From the IMG/VR virus record IMGVR_UViG_3300001419_000082, positions 1-20,215 of that record: a stretch of 20,215 bases of DNA, one strand, 5' to 3'. Source of the stretch: a virus. The position numbers were made by a program, and so were the translations under genes. The notes beneath the pieces were generated by a model. It was not told the DNA's origin. It saw only the letters and a program-made list of their open reading frames with translations, and made no database searches. Positions 6,294-15,400 of the stretch are shown here, in pieces. Numbering within the stretch: position 1 is the first letter of the stretch; every line of letters begins with the position of its first letter.

Positions 6294-9200
6294 CTACAAC
6301 CTCCCCATTCTCACCCGCAGATTGCCGCCAGCGTCATAAACATTAATCTGGTCGCCGCGTATTTCCATGCGCCCATTACCGTCGCCGCCGTTAATCTGGA
6401 TTTGACCAGCCCCTGCGCCGCTTTTATCCATCCGCCAACCGCTGGTTGCGCTGAAATTGTCGGACTGAATAAAGCCGCTGATTTTGGCGTTTGTGATTGC
6501 CGCATCCGCAATTTTCGCCGACGTGATAGAGGCGTTCTGAATGAACGCATCGCTGATAAACACCTGGCCGTTAATCACAGCAAACGGTGAATATTGAGTG
6601 TCCCCGCTGCCGCTCATCAACACGAACTGATTGGCGTTGAAGCCGATGCGAGTGATAACGGGTTTGCCGGTTTCCGCCAGCACGGCGATCGACATGCCCG
6701 CGTTGTAGAACACGCCGTTAACCCTCACACCGGCTTTCAGCGTGTGGATTGCCGTTGCGCCATCGGCATCAACTGTTGCCGTCAGCTTGTCCTCCAGTAC
6801 CGCTGTCACGTCGTCAATCTGTGCCTGCACCTGCGTGGACAGTTCTGCCAGGGCATGATCGACTTCCGCAATAGTGGTTTTCACCACCAGAATATCAGCC
6901 CGCACCGTGCCGTACTGCGCCCACTGGTGCTCCACCGTCGCGTTGTTTGCCAGCGCGTTCTGGATGATGGCCTCAATGTTTGTGTCAATATCGCCAGTGA
7001 GGCGGTCGCCGTCTTTGTCGGTCAGGAACCCATCGCCAATGCTCTCCAGATAGTCACCGGCGTTAGCGTTCGACTGCCCCTTAACCCAGCCTGTCCAGTC
7101 GCCCTGATTGCCCGTGCGGTCTTGCAGACGAGCGCGGAACCAGAATTCCTGCCCCGCCTTCAACCCGGTCATGGTGTGCGTGTGCAGCGGGTACGGAATA
7201 TCGGCCAGCAACATCGCGTTATTCCCGGCGGCGTTGTCCGCATAGTGGATTTCGGTTTTCAGCGTGTCCTCGGCACCAGACGGGAATCCCCAATCAAGCT
7301 GGATGCCCCATAACAAAGGCGATGCCTTGAAGCCGACCGGCACCGGCGGCTTGCCCTCTTTCCCCTTCAGATAGGTTTCCATCGACGTCGCCCAGATAGA
7401 CGATACGTCACTGGCATTAATGGCCCGCACGCGCACCAGGTAGCGCCCGGCGTAAATGCCTGGCACTTCAAAACCGAGCGCCGAGGTGCGCGCTACCGAT
7501 ACCCAGTTGCCGTTATCTTTCCGCCATTCCGCCTCATACGCTATCGCGTTATCCACTGCCCCCCAGGCGGCGCGCAGGGTGGTGATGGCGATACCCTGGC
7601 TCACCGAGGAGTAGCTGTCGATAGTGATGTTTTTCGGCGGGGCTTGCACGCCAGGAGGAATAATCGATATCGGGCGATCGTCGATGCGCGCGCCGGTATC
7701 GATGCGGGCGTACTTGTTCGGGTCATGCTCGGTAGCATTAATCGTAAAGGTGTTATCGCCATTGTCAGCGATACCCACCACACGGTAGAGCTGAACAGCC
7801 AGATCATCAGCATCGATAGACCAGGCAGACTCCGACACGGGTATCTCGCTATAGGCAGTGGTAACGGTCACCACGCGATCATTCACCGCCTGCACGGTGC
7901 GAGCCTGTGCTTTGCCTGAAGGCAGGTTAATGATCAGGCGATCGCCGACTTTAGCGCCTGGCTTTCTGTCCAGCTTCAACTTGCGACCGTCCACCGCACT
8001 GATACGGCCACCGATCACCCGACCGGCAACCATCTGATCGGCCACGCCGACGATATGCCCAGGCATGGGGATCATGCCATCGAGGCCAACAGAGAAAGTA
8101 ACCGTGCGGTCTTTGCTGTTGGTCAGCAATGCCCAGCGGCCCCGGCGGTTTGCCTCGCTCTGGCGGGTACAACCGATCGCCGTAAGCTCGGTTTGGTTCA
8201 CGTCGTACCGGCGCACCAGGTCGCTATCAAATACAGCCTCTATCGCATCGGCGTAGTGGTTCGCCGGATCAGACCAACTGACCATCGCGGTGCTGTAGCG
8301 GGTGCGCTCGCTGGCCGACGAGTAGGTAAACTTGCCGTCGATAACGTTGGCACGGGTATAGGTGAAGTCCATATCGCGCGGCATATCCGCCAGGGCGACC
8401 ATTTGGTTTTGTCCCCAATAGGTCATGCCACGGAAGATACCGGCCAGATCGCTCAACACCGTCCAAGCATCCTCTCGGGATTGAATGTAAACGTTGCAGG
8501 TAAAGCGTGGTTCCATGCCATCACCGCCGCGCCCGTCCGGCACCAGTTGGTCGCAATACTGCGCGATGCGGTACAGTTCAGACTCGGATACTTGGGTTGA
8601 GTCGATGCGATCACCCAGGCCAAAGCGGTCAGCTAAAATAATGTCGTAGAACACCCAAGCCGGATTATCGCTGTAGGCCCACTTAAAGCCCCCTGTCCAG
8701 ACGCCGGTATAGCTGCGCGTTTCTGGGTCATAGTTGTCAGGCACGCGGATAACTCGCCCACGCGGCGCACAGCTGATCTTCGGGATGTTCGGAAACTGTT
8801 TGGAGTCGAATTCAACGTACAGCAGCGCCGTGTTCGGATAACGCAGTTTGGCGTCAATAATTTCGGTCAACGCCTCGATGTTCATACGATCGGCGATCCG
8901 GGCGCTGTTGGCGTTAGGCGTCAACCGCCGAACGCGCACCTGCCAGCCCGTAGTGGCTTTCGGTAAGTTGATGCGGTGAGAACGCTCATACAGCGAGGTG
9001 GTTTTGTCGTCGATTGCAGCCGTTAACATTTCCTGGTAGCTGCCGCCATCGGTGGCCACATCAATGGCGTATTCGATGCGGTAGCCGTTAACGTCGCCGT
9101 TGTCCTCCTGCTTTTGCAGCATCGGCCAGCCAAAGCGCAGACGCACAGCAGAAAGCTGCAGGTTCGATACTGACCGCACCCACGGCGTGCCGCTTTTCAG

Positions 9201-9500
9201 TTCTGTGCCGACGGTGATCTCGTTTTCGACAGCAGGAATACCCTGAATATAATCCTGTGCCTGCGTACCTGGGCGAAACTCCCAGCGGAAGCCGGGGAAA
9301 TTTTCAGAGCCATCGGCATTAAGTGCTGGGGTGCCGTCAGCAAAAATGTTTGTGCCATCCAGCCCACCGGCAAACTCTCCCTCGCCCAGGGCAAATAACA
9401 TCTTCGCTCTGGCGATCGATTGAATGCTGTCCGGCGATTCTACAGGCGTGTGGCCGCCACCACCGCCGCCTTTCCGCCCACGGATAATTTTCTGTGCCAT
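6294..9500 (-). CDS. J: Tail tip host-specificity protein J
   Basis: A 1068-residue homologue of lambda gpJ (1132 residues), the central tail-tip protein that nucleates tail assembly and binds the host receptor. Conserved lambda J landmarks are present: SPDSIQSIARAKMLFALGEG near the N-terminus, YPNTALLYVEFDSKQF, the VPDNYDPETRSYTGVW motif, QYCDQLVPDGRGG and EPRFTCNVYIQSREDAWTVL. Beta-sandwich domains of FN3 type occupy roughly 620-830. A coiled-coil region (about 870-925) precedes a DUF1983-like region (GVRVNGVFYNAGMSIAVL) and a distal adhesin-like end (NAQITNAKIS-type repeats). The Gly-rich N-terminus (GRKGGGGGG) is typical. The distal end differs from lambda, so the receptor is not predictable. 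An intrinsic terminator lies 12 nt upstream of the start, and the Shine-Dalgarno is weak. Confidence 0.95.
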   Translation of the reverse strand: MAQKIIRGRKGGGGGGHTPVESPDSIQSIARAKMLFALGEGEFAGGLDGTNIFADGTPALNADGSENFPGFRWEFRPGTQAQDYIQGIPAVENEITVGTELKSGTPWVRSVSNLQLSAVRLRFGWPMLQKQEDNGDVNGYRIEYAIDVATDGGSYQEMLTAAIDDKTTSLYERSHRINLPKATTGWQVRVRRLTPNANSARIADRMNIEALTEIIDAKLRYPNTALLYVEFDSKQFPNIPKISCAPRGRVIRVPDNYDPETRSYTGVWTGGFKWAYSDNPAWVFYDIILADRFGLGDRIDSTQVSESELYRIAQYCDQLVPDGRGGDGMEPRFTCNVYIQSREDAWTVLSDLAGIFRGMTYWGQNQMVALADMPRDMDFTYTRANVIDGKFTYSSASERTRYSTAMVSWSDPANHYADAIEAVFDSDLVRRYDVNQTELTAIGCTRQSEANRRGRWALLTNSKDRTVTFSVGLDGMIPMPGHIVGVADQMVAGRVIGGRISAVDGRKLKLDRKPGAKVGDRLIINLPSGKAQARTVQAVNDRVVTVTTAYSEIPVSESAWSIDADDLAVQLYRVVGIADNGDNTFTINATEHDPNKYARIDTGARIDDRPISIIPPGVQAPPKNITIDSYSSVSQGIAITTLRAAWGAVDNAIAYEAEWRKDNGNWVSVARTSALGFEVPGIYAGRYLVRVRAINASDVSSIWATSMETYLKGKEGKPPVPVGFKASPLLWGIQLDWGFPSGAEDTLKTEIHYADNAAGNNAMLLADIPYPLHTHTMTGLKAGQEFWFRARLQDRTGNQGDWTGWVKGQSNANAGDYLESIGDGFLTDKDGDRLTGDIDTNIEAIIQNALANNATVEHQWAQYGTVRADILVVKTTIAEVDHALAELSTQVQAQIDDVTAVLEDKLTATVDADGATAIHTLKAGVRVNGVFYNAGMSIAVLAETGKPVITRIGFNANQFVLMSGSGDTQYSPFAVINGQVFISDAFIQNASITSAKIADAAITNAKISGFIQSDNFSATSGWRMDKSGAGAGQIQINGGDGNGRMEIRGDQINVYDAGGNLRVRMGRL

Positions 9501-9511
9501 ATTTCGCCCAT

Positions 9512-9533
9512 AAAAAAAGCCGCTATTGCGGCT
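9512..9533 (-). terminator. Intrinsic terminator between I and J
   Basis: On the minus strand AGCCGC, loop AATA and GCGGCT (9533-9518) run into six more T (9517-9512). It is a 6-bp GC-rich stem with a T-tract, 12 nt before the J start codon, so J transcription must pass it. Confidence 0.8.
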
Positions 9534-9553
9534 GTTTGTTCAAACGAATGTCG

Positions 9554-10168
9554 TTATTGCTGGTCTTCGGTATAGATGCCAGCAGATATAACCGCTCCGC
9601 CTATCTCACGCGTGCCGTACAGCACGCCGACAGGATTACCCTGTGCCGTGGTATTGACCGGCCCGCCGAAGGCATAGCTCGGTTTGTTGTCCTGATCTTG
9701 GCGCATGCGCAATCCTCCCATTTGCGGGGAGAGCATTTGAACAACACCACCAAGGGCCATTGCTGCACCTGCATAAGCCATAGAAGCCCACCCACCTGTT
9801 GCCGAAAAAACACCAAGGCCAGCGGGTGAGAAGGCCATAGCCGCGCCAATTAATGCCACGCCTAAAATAGTTTGGAATAGGCCAGCGCGCTTGCTCCCAA
9901 TCACAACGGGAACAAGGTGAATATCTTCCGTACCTTTGGTTAGCTCAAGCTCATCCTGACCGACATTGCGCTTACCGATGAAAACTGAAAATGTCAGGCC
10001 ACGCTTATGCGCCTCAAGCATGTAGCGTTCAAAGCCGGGCAACAGATTTTTCATCGCATCGATCGCCTTTGGCACCGTTGGTGCTCGATATTTAAATTCG
10101 CGACCGAAAATCTTAATCATGGGGCCATGAAAGCGAATGGTTCTGAGTGAAGTATCAATAAAAGCCAT
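9554..10168 (-). CDS. I: Tail assembly protein I
   Basis: A 204-residue homologue of lambda gpI (223 residues), needed for assembly of the tail tip. The N-terminal domain (1-90) carries the FGREFKYRAPTVPKAIDAM and VGKRN-like segments of the family. A long Gly/Ala-rich hydrophobic stretch (96-146, GLFQTILGVALIGAAM...GGVVQML) could form two membrane-type helices, as in other gpI proteins. The C-terminus ends in the typical GNPVGVLYGTREIGGAVISAGIYTED sequence. TGGAGA precedes the ATG by a normal distance. It lies between a moron with its own terminator (10181-10204) and J, which also has a terminator ahead of it. The hydrophobic stretch fits either packing inside the tip or membrane insertion during DNA entry; the sequence does not decide. 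Confidence 0.9.
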   Translation of the reverse strand: MAFIDTSLRTIRFHGPMIKIFGREFKYRAPTVPKAIDAMKNLLPGFERYMLEAHKRGLTFSVFIGKRNVGQDELELTKGTEDIHLVPVVIGSKRAGLFQTILGVALIGAAMAFSPAGLGVFSATGGWASMAYAGAAMALGGVVQMLSPQMGGLRMRQDQDNKPSYAFGGPVNTTAQGNPVGVLYGTREIGGAVISAGIYTEDQQ

Positions 10169-10180
10169 ACAATCTCCAAT

Positions 10181-10204
10181 AAAAAGCCCCTTTAGAATGG
10201 GGCT
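10181..10204 (-). terminator. Intrinsic terminator after the moron
   Basis: On the minus strand AGCCCC, an 8-nt loop and GGGGCT (10204-10185) are followed by TTTT (10184-10181). It lies 6 nt after the end of the 10211-10561 gene and just before the Shine-Dalgarno of I. Confidence 0.75.
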
Positions 10205-10210
10205 ATAAAC

Positions 10211-10561
10211 TCACTTGCTTGCGCTATTAATTAATATTTTACATTCTCGCTTATTCAGCTCAATACCACCTACTGCCGTGGTTCCATTTTTACAGTCGGT
10301 TGAAAGTTTACGAATACTCAACGCACCATACCTCTCACCTTTTGCACTAAGTAATTCATTAATCTTTGTTGAATCTGATGTATTATATTTTTGCTGCGAA
10401 TCCATTAATGCCATAAACCAAGCCCATTTTCTTACATATTCACTAAGGATTGGGTCTTCTTCTATATCTTTATGATTTTTAAGATATGCATCCAGTGTAA
10501 TTGCATTAGCAAAAAACGAAGTCAAAAAACACAAAGTCAGTGCAGATAATACTTTTTTCAT
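10211..10561 (-). CDS. Secreted small protein, tail-operon moron
   Basis: A 116-residue protein of unknown function. The N-terminus is a clear Sec signal peptide (MKKVLSALTLCFLTSFFANA, cleavage likely after ANA), leaving a periplasmic protein of about 96 residues. It has two cysteines (in STDC and KREC) that could form a disulfide. There is no lipobox and no further membrane segment. The second of two ATGs is chosen: AAGGA lies 8 nt from it but only 2 nt from the first (10567). The gene is clearly more AT-rich than its neighbours and interrupts the conserved K-I order. It has a candidate promoter (10590-10618) and its own terminator, the typical make-up of a moron expressed in lysogeny. By position it parallels exclusion or envelope-modifying genes such as Cor and Lom, but I see no homology to them. 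Confidence 0.75.
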   Translation of the reverse strand: MKKVLSALTLCFLTSFFANAITLDAYLKNHKDIEEDPILSEYVRKWAWFMALMDSQQKYNTSDSTKINELLSAKGERYGALSIRKLSTDCKNGTTAVGGIELNKRECKILINSASK

Positions 10562-10589
10562 ATCCATTTTCCTTAAATTGAAAAGTGGA

Positions 10590-10618
10590 ATGATAGCATT
10601 ACATCAGTTCTTTGTGGC
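10590..10618 (-). promoter_or_regulatory. Candidate extended -10 promoter for the moron
   Basis: On the minus strand TGC-TATCAT (10598-10590) is an extended -10 element with one mismatch to TATAAT. A weak -35 (GCCACA, 10618-10613) lies 17 bp upstream, inside the last codons of K. The -10 is about 30 nt upstream of the moron start codon, so transcription would start shortly before its Shine-Dalgarno. Confidence 0.45.
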
Positions 10619-11303
10619 GCAGCACCTTCACAGTTCGCTCTTTCCAATAGCCACCGTAAGGCACCCGCTGGCTAAGCATGCCGTACATGTGGTGCAGCAG
10701 CATACCGTCTTCTAGCAGAATACCGGCATGGTTCGCTACCGGCGCGGAAACCTGCATAATCACCATGTCACCCAGCATAGGTGGGCCGTCGAACTCGCGA
10801 AAGCCGCAGTTGTGCCAGTTGTCCATGTAGAGATTTTCGCCCCGTTCCCACCACGGATAATCAACGCGGTAATCCTGGAGCTCTATGCCGTGCTCCTGCC
10901 GGAAATAGCTCATGATCAGCCCCCAGCAGTCGGTATGCCCCAGAACGAACTGGCGGCCCACCAGCGGTAGTTCGCCGCGCGGCAAGATTGTACGCAAATC
11001 CCCCTCCGGCCAACTGGCGATCGCCCAAGGCAACTCCATTGCGTCACACTGCGCCTTGTCCAGTTCGCTCGGCTGTGTGGTGGCATCCGGGTGACTGTGC
11101 ACAATCATTGTGATCGTCCCCCACTCGGCAGCGGTCACATAATCCTCTGGCGACAGATGAAATTGTTCGGTGGGATTGTCCGCCAGGTTGCGGCAGGGAA
11201 AGTAACGCTCAACGCGGGATTTCTGCGCCACGAGGCCGCAACACTCGCGCGGATACTCAGCCTCGGCGTGCGCCATAATGGCCGCTATGGTTTTCTCTTT
11301 CAT
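10599..11303 (-). CDS. K: Tail tip assembly protein K (JAMM + NlpC/P60 peptidase)
   Basis: A 234-residue homologue of lambda gpK with two peptidase domains. Residues 1-110 form an MPN/JAMM metalloprotease-like domain with E20 and the H69-S-H71-P...S79-x-x-D82 motif that would bind zinc. Residues 115-234 form an NlpC/P60 cysteine peptidase with C126 in HTDCWGL and H192 in NHAGILL. In lambda the protein is needed for tail tip assembly, and the NlpC/P60 part is thought able to cut peptidoglycan cross-links. All expected catalytic residues are present, so both domains could be active. The gene starts 8 nt after L. Its last codons contain the weak -35 of the following moron's candidate promoter. 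Confidence 0.92.
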   Translation of the reverse strand: MKEKTIAAIMAHAEAEYPRECCGLVAQKSRVERYFPCRNLADNPTEQFHLSPEDYVTAAEWGTITMIVHSHPDATTQPSELDKAQCDAMELPWAIASWPEGDLRTILPRGELPLVGRQFVLGHTDCWGLIMSYFRQEHGIELQDYRVDYPWWERGENLYMDNWHNCGFREFDGPPMLGDMVIMQVSAPVANHAGILLEDGMLLHHMYGMLSQRVPYGGYWKERTVKVLRHKELM

Positions 11304-11311
11304 AACGCCAC

Positions 11312-12061
11312 CTACTGCTTAATCAGCGCTGCGCCGGGGAAACCGCCGAACGGTAAAGGCTCAGTCTCACCAAAACGTTTTTGACAATCGCTCAACAGTC
11401 CACCGCAGCGATCTTTACTTGGGTCATCCACCGGATTGCCCTTGTCGTCAAAGTATCGCGTGCCTGCGTAATCGCAGCCCTTACCGGTGCGATACCATCC
11501 ACGCGAACACCAGGTGCACAGGCTGTGGATTTGGCGGGTAGGGATGCGCAATCCCCGCAGGTCTGCCGGACTGGAGAGCTCGAACTCCACCGCCTCATCG
11601 CTTTCCGTCGCTTTGCGATCGATGTAGAACACCTGTAGCTTTTCCTGCACCGGGTCAGCCGTTGGGTTCCCTTCTGGAAAATTTCGGGCATCAAGGTAAT
11701 GCACCAGCGTATCGTGGATCAGAACCTTGGCCTGTGCCATATCTTCAAACTGAAGGCAAAGCGCAGTGATCAGGCCGTTGATATTGGCAACCGTCAATTT
11801 CGGCTCCGTGCTTTGACTGTCGGAAGATATTTCCAGCCCTTCAACGGAAAACGGCCACGGCCCGTACTCCTTGCCCTGCCACCAGATCGATTTTGCGGGT
11901 AGTTTCGTTTCGTCCCCGCCAGCAGCGGCCAGTTCTTCCGCCGTATAGGGGAGCGTGTCGCTGTGAAAGCGCAGAATATCAGCGCCGAACTTTGTCCCGT
12001 CCACTTCAACAAGACGAACGCGGTTGCCCGGCTCCAACTTCTGCAGGTCTGTATTCAGCAT
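11312..12061 (-). CDS. L: Tail tip protein L, iron-sulfur type
   Basis: A 249-residue homologue of lambda gpL (232 residues), a tail-tip component between M and K. The N-terminal half (MLNTDLQKLEPGNRVRLVEVDGTKFGAD, WWQGKEYGPWPF) is the conserved structural part. The C-terminal part has a cysteine cluster: C182, C185, C196, C219 and C226, in CTWCSRGWYRTGKGC and CGGLLSDC. Lambda gpL uses cysteines of this region to hold a [4Fe-4S] cluster, and the 23- and 7-residue spacings between the last three look conserved. Four of the five would suffice as ligands. Order and spacing with M (12-nt gap) and K (8-nt gap) are as in lambda. Confidence 0.9.
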   Translation of the reverse strand: MLNTDLQKLEPGNRVRLVEVDGTKFGADILRFHSDTLPYTAEELAAAGGDETKLPAKSIWWQGKEYGPWPFSVEGLEISSDSQSTEPKLTVANINGLITALCLQFEDMAQAKVLIHDTLVHYLDARNFPEGNPTADPVQEKLQVFYIDRKATESDEAVEFELSSPADLRGLRIPTRQIHSLCTWCSRGWYRTGKGCDYAGTRYFDDKGNPVDDPSKDRCGGLLSDCQKRFGETEPLPFGGFPGAALIKQ

Positions 12062-12073
12062 GATTAATCTCGG

Positions 12074-12412
12074 TTAAACGTGGAAGGCCTCGGTAAACGT
12101 GGCCGTCAGTGAATAGTTATCGCCGCCCATTGCAACAGGCTTATAGCCTTCGCAACGGTAGAGGCCGGGAACGTTGGTCGGAGGTGTCCATTGGAATGAC
12201 TTCACCCCTTGATGATCTTCAAGAAAGACAATAATCGGCGTGATGTAGTTGTACTTGCCGATAAAGGTCAAATCCCATGAGCGAATGATCGGATTAATGC
12301 CATCACCGGAAACCTGCATATAACCATCGCCGAACTGCGCCTTCCTGATACGAAATCGGGTATCACCGGCAGCATTGACGCGCGCCGGATAGTTGAATGT
12401 CTGAATGGCCAT
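12074..12412 (-). CDS. M: Minor tail protein M
   Basis: A 112-residue homologue of lambda gpM (109 residues), a tail-tip protein of the distal-tail (tube-like) fold. Recognisable segments are MAIQTFNYPARVNA, RKAQFGDGYMQVSGDGIN, the central SWDLTFIGKYNYITPIIVFLEDHQG and the C-terminal SLTATFTEAF. Its ATG overlaps the tape measure stop as TAATG, so the two are translationally coupled. In lambda it joins H to L and K in the tip complex. Confidence 0.9.
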   Translation of the reverse strand: MAIQTFNYPARVNAAGDTRFRIRKAQFGDGYMQVSGDGINPIIRSWDLTFIGKYNYITPIIVFLEDHQGVKSFQWTPPTNVPGLYRCEGYKPVAMGGDNYSLTATFTEAFHV

Positions 12413-15400
12413 TACATCCCCTTGATTGCTTTCCAGATAGGCTGGCCGGGCTTCAGGTTCCGGTTGATGACCTTCTGGCTTTCCTGCGCGGCGATGCTGC
12501 CCATCTGCTTGCCAAACTCTTCCCAGCCCTGATCGGCCTGAGTATTCACGTTGCCGCCGCCTTCAATCGTGATGTAGACGTTCGGTGCAGCAGCAGCCTG
12601 CTGTGGCATGCCAATAGCCCGCACACCCAGCGAACCGTCCGCCCCACGCTTGAGCGGCATGATCGCCTCCGGGCCAGCCTCGCCCATCAGGCCAGCGCCC
12701 TTAGCGAATGCAAACATGGTGGGATTGCTGACGATCTGGCCGCTGTACGCGCTCAGTGACGGCGACGAATAAACGCCGCCTTTGGCGTTGGCGAACATTG
12801 GAACAGCACCTGGATTATTGCCACCACCAGCGCCACCGCCAAAGCTCATGAACGAAGACAAAATAGTTTTTGTCAGCAAAGCCTGTGCGGCCATTTCTAT
12901 CAGGTTCTGCACTATCGATTGCGTCAACGATGAGAACAGCCCTACCATGCTGTCTTTAAAGCTCTGCGTACCCGTGAGTAATCCAGTCAGCATATTGGTT
13001 GAGCGTTCCCGCATTGTGTCCACCAAACCAATCTGTAACTTATTGATCTGGCTTTGTCCCGCATAAAGACTCATTGCCTGCTTATATTGAGCTTCGGTTG
13101 ACTCTTGCGTTGCCGCCTGCATCAGCTGTTCATAACGTTGCTTGTCAATATAGCCTTGCTGGTAGTACGCCTGATATTGTGCCTGCTGCTGTACAAGTTG
13201 GTTGTTCAACTGGACAGAGGGATCTACGTCACCGGCGATATCTTGTCGTGGTACAGAAATGGCGTCAGCCTCTGCTTTCAGGCGTTGGCGAGCCATTTCT
13301 TGCTGCAACGTGTCGCGAGCAACAAGATAATCGCGCTCAGTCAGTAGCCTCGCATCATATAATGCCTTCAGTTCGCGACTAGTTTCCTGCTCCTTGCGTA
13401 CTGCCGCCTTTCCGGGGGCGTACTGTTCTGCCAGCTCCAACCGCTGACGCTGATAATTTTCCGCATTTAATGCCATGACGCGTTGCACGTCGGCTTGACT
13501 GGCACCGGCAGCCTTAGCAGTAGCCACCAATTTTGCCTGCGAATTTCGTTCTTCGAGATCGATCTTCGCAAGGCTGGTTGCAAGCGCGACTTCAATTTCC
13601 CGGCGCAGCTGCTGATATTGTTTCAGCGCCTGCTGACCCTTTTTATCAACCTTGCCAGGGTCTTCGCCACCCCACGGACTAAGCGGCTTATCACTCAGGC
13701 TTTCTGTTTGTGAGGTAATGGTATTGATATCGCTGGCAAGCTGATTAGCGGTGTTGGCTACGCCGGTCTGAACGAGGAAACGGGCCTTGCCGACATTTTC
13801 AAGATTATCGCGAGTTTTCTGGATGCCTTGATTAACGGAGTCCAGATCGTTCTCTGCACGGGTTCTCGCAGCCTGCATTTCTTTCTTATTGCCAAACAGA
13901 TCACCAACCCATCCTTGCTGATTGGTTTGCTCAATCTGTTTGTTCATATACTTCAGCTGATTTTGCAGCTTACTTTGCTCTTCCAACTGGCTTTCAAGCT
14001 GATCGCCAAGGTCAAGCTCTTTGACTGCAAGCTGCTTGTTAGATAACTGCATCAGCGCGGAGGTGGTTTCTATAACCGCATCCTTCAGATTTATCGCTGA
14101 GTCTCTGGCATCCTTCGCCTGCTGATGAAAATATAGCAGTGCCGATCCAGCAAGCATGGCCGCGCCAAATGGACCGCCTACCAACGCTAGTGCACCACGT
14201 GCAGCCCCCACTGCGACTGATGCAGCTCGAGCAGAGAACGATAGGCGTTTGTTAGCTGCATCCAGTTGGGCTTTAGCCACAGTGGCCGAGCGTGTTGCCT
14301 CAGTCTCCTCACGAATCAAACGATTGTAGTCAGCTGTATAGCTGACGTTCAGTCCGTACTGCTTAGCCGCTTTTTCCATCGCACGAACGCGACCAAACTC
14401 AGCATCATTTTGTTTTAACGTGGCGTTGGCAGCATCAATAGTTTTCTGCGCGATACTTGCTTGTGCCAAGGTAGCAGATTTAACTGCCGCCTGCTGTTCT
14501 CGCCAGGCGCCTATACTTTCACGAATTCCAGCCGTAAGTTTTGTGGACATAATGGGGATCAGCGTATACATCGCTACGCTGGCCACCATATTGAAGTTAT
14601 CCGCCAGCCCGTTGATCGCCTCCGTTACATTCTGAACACCACTGCGCAGCGGCCCACCGCTCGCTTGCCCAACCTTGATGATCAATCCTTCAAAGGCACT
14701 GGTCAGCCCCATCAGGTCGCCGTTCAGGTTGTTGACGCGAGTCGCCGCCTGTTCATGCGCAGTCTGTGTGCCGGTCAGTGATTTGGTCAGGTCATCCAGC
14801 TTGCTGCGGTTACTCACAAGGATTGAGGCGGCGTTAATGTTCTCGAGGCCGAACAACTTGACCGCCTGCGCCGTAGAGAGGTTTTTCTTCGACAAGTTTT
14901 CCAGCGCGGTGCTTAGCCCCACAACGGAAGGTTTGAGCGTTTTATCCGTGCCTTTTTCAAGGTTAAGGATAACGTTACGCAACCCGGTTCCTGCCTCACC
15001 CCCTTTAATTTCACGCTCTGCCAACACCTGGATTGCTGCGTTCAGTTGCTCAAAGCCGATACCGGCCTGCGCCGCTGCCACGCCGCCATTCTTTATCGCT
15101 GCGGCCGTATCAGCGATCTCTGATGAACCGTACTTGGCACCGGCGGCCAAAACGTTAATGTAGCGGTCTGCCTGGTTAGCACTGGCGCCAAATTGGTTCA
15201 GCGAGAGGGCCAGCGTCTTCGTCGCATCCGGCAACGTTGTCCCTGCCGCCTGCGCCAAAATCAACGCGCTGTGGGTGGCGGTGGTCAGCCCGTCAGCCGT
15301 TTTCAGCAGTTCCGGCTTGGCGCTGGCCATAAGTTTCAGCGCCTCCGCTGCCTGGCTGGCACTGTACTCCGTGGTACGCCCCATTTGCTGGGCTGCATCG

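Noticed and set aside
6594-8600. Plus-strand open frames of 239 (6594-7313) and 181 (8055-8600) codons opposite J
   Set aside because: Both mirror the J coding frame and have His/Arg-rich compositions typical of reverse-strand shadows, with no plausible domain.
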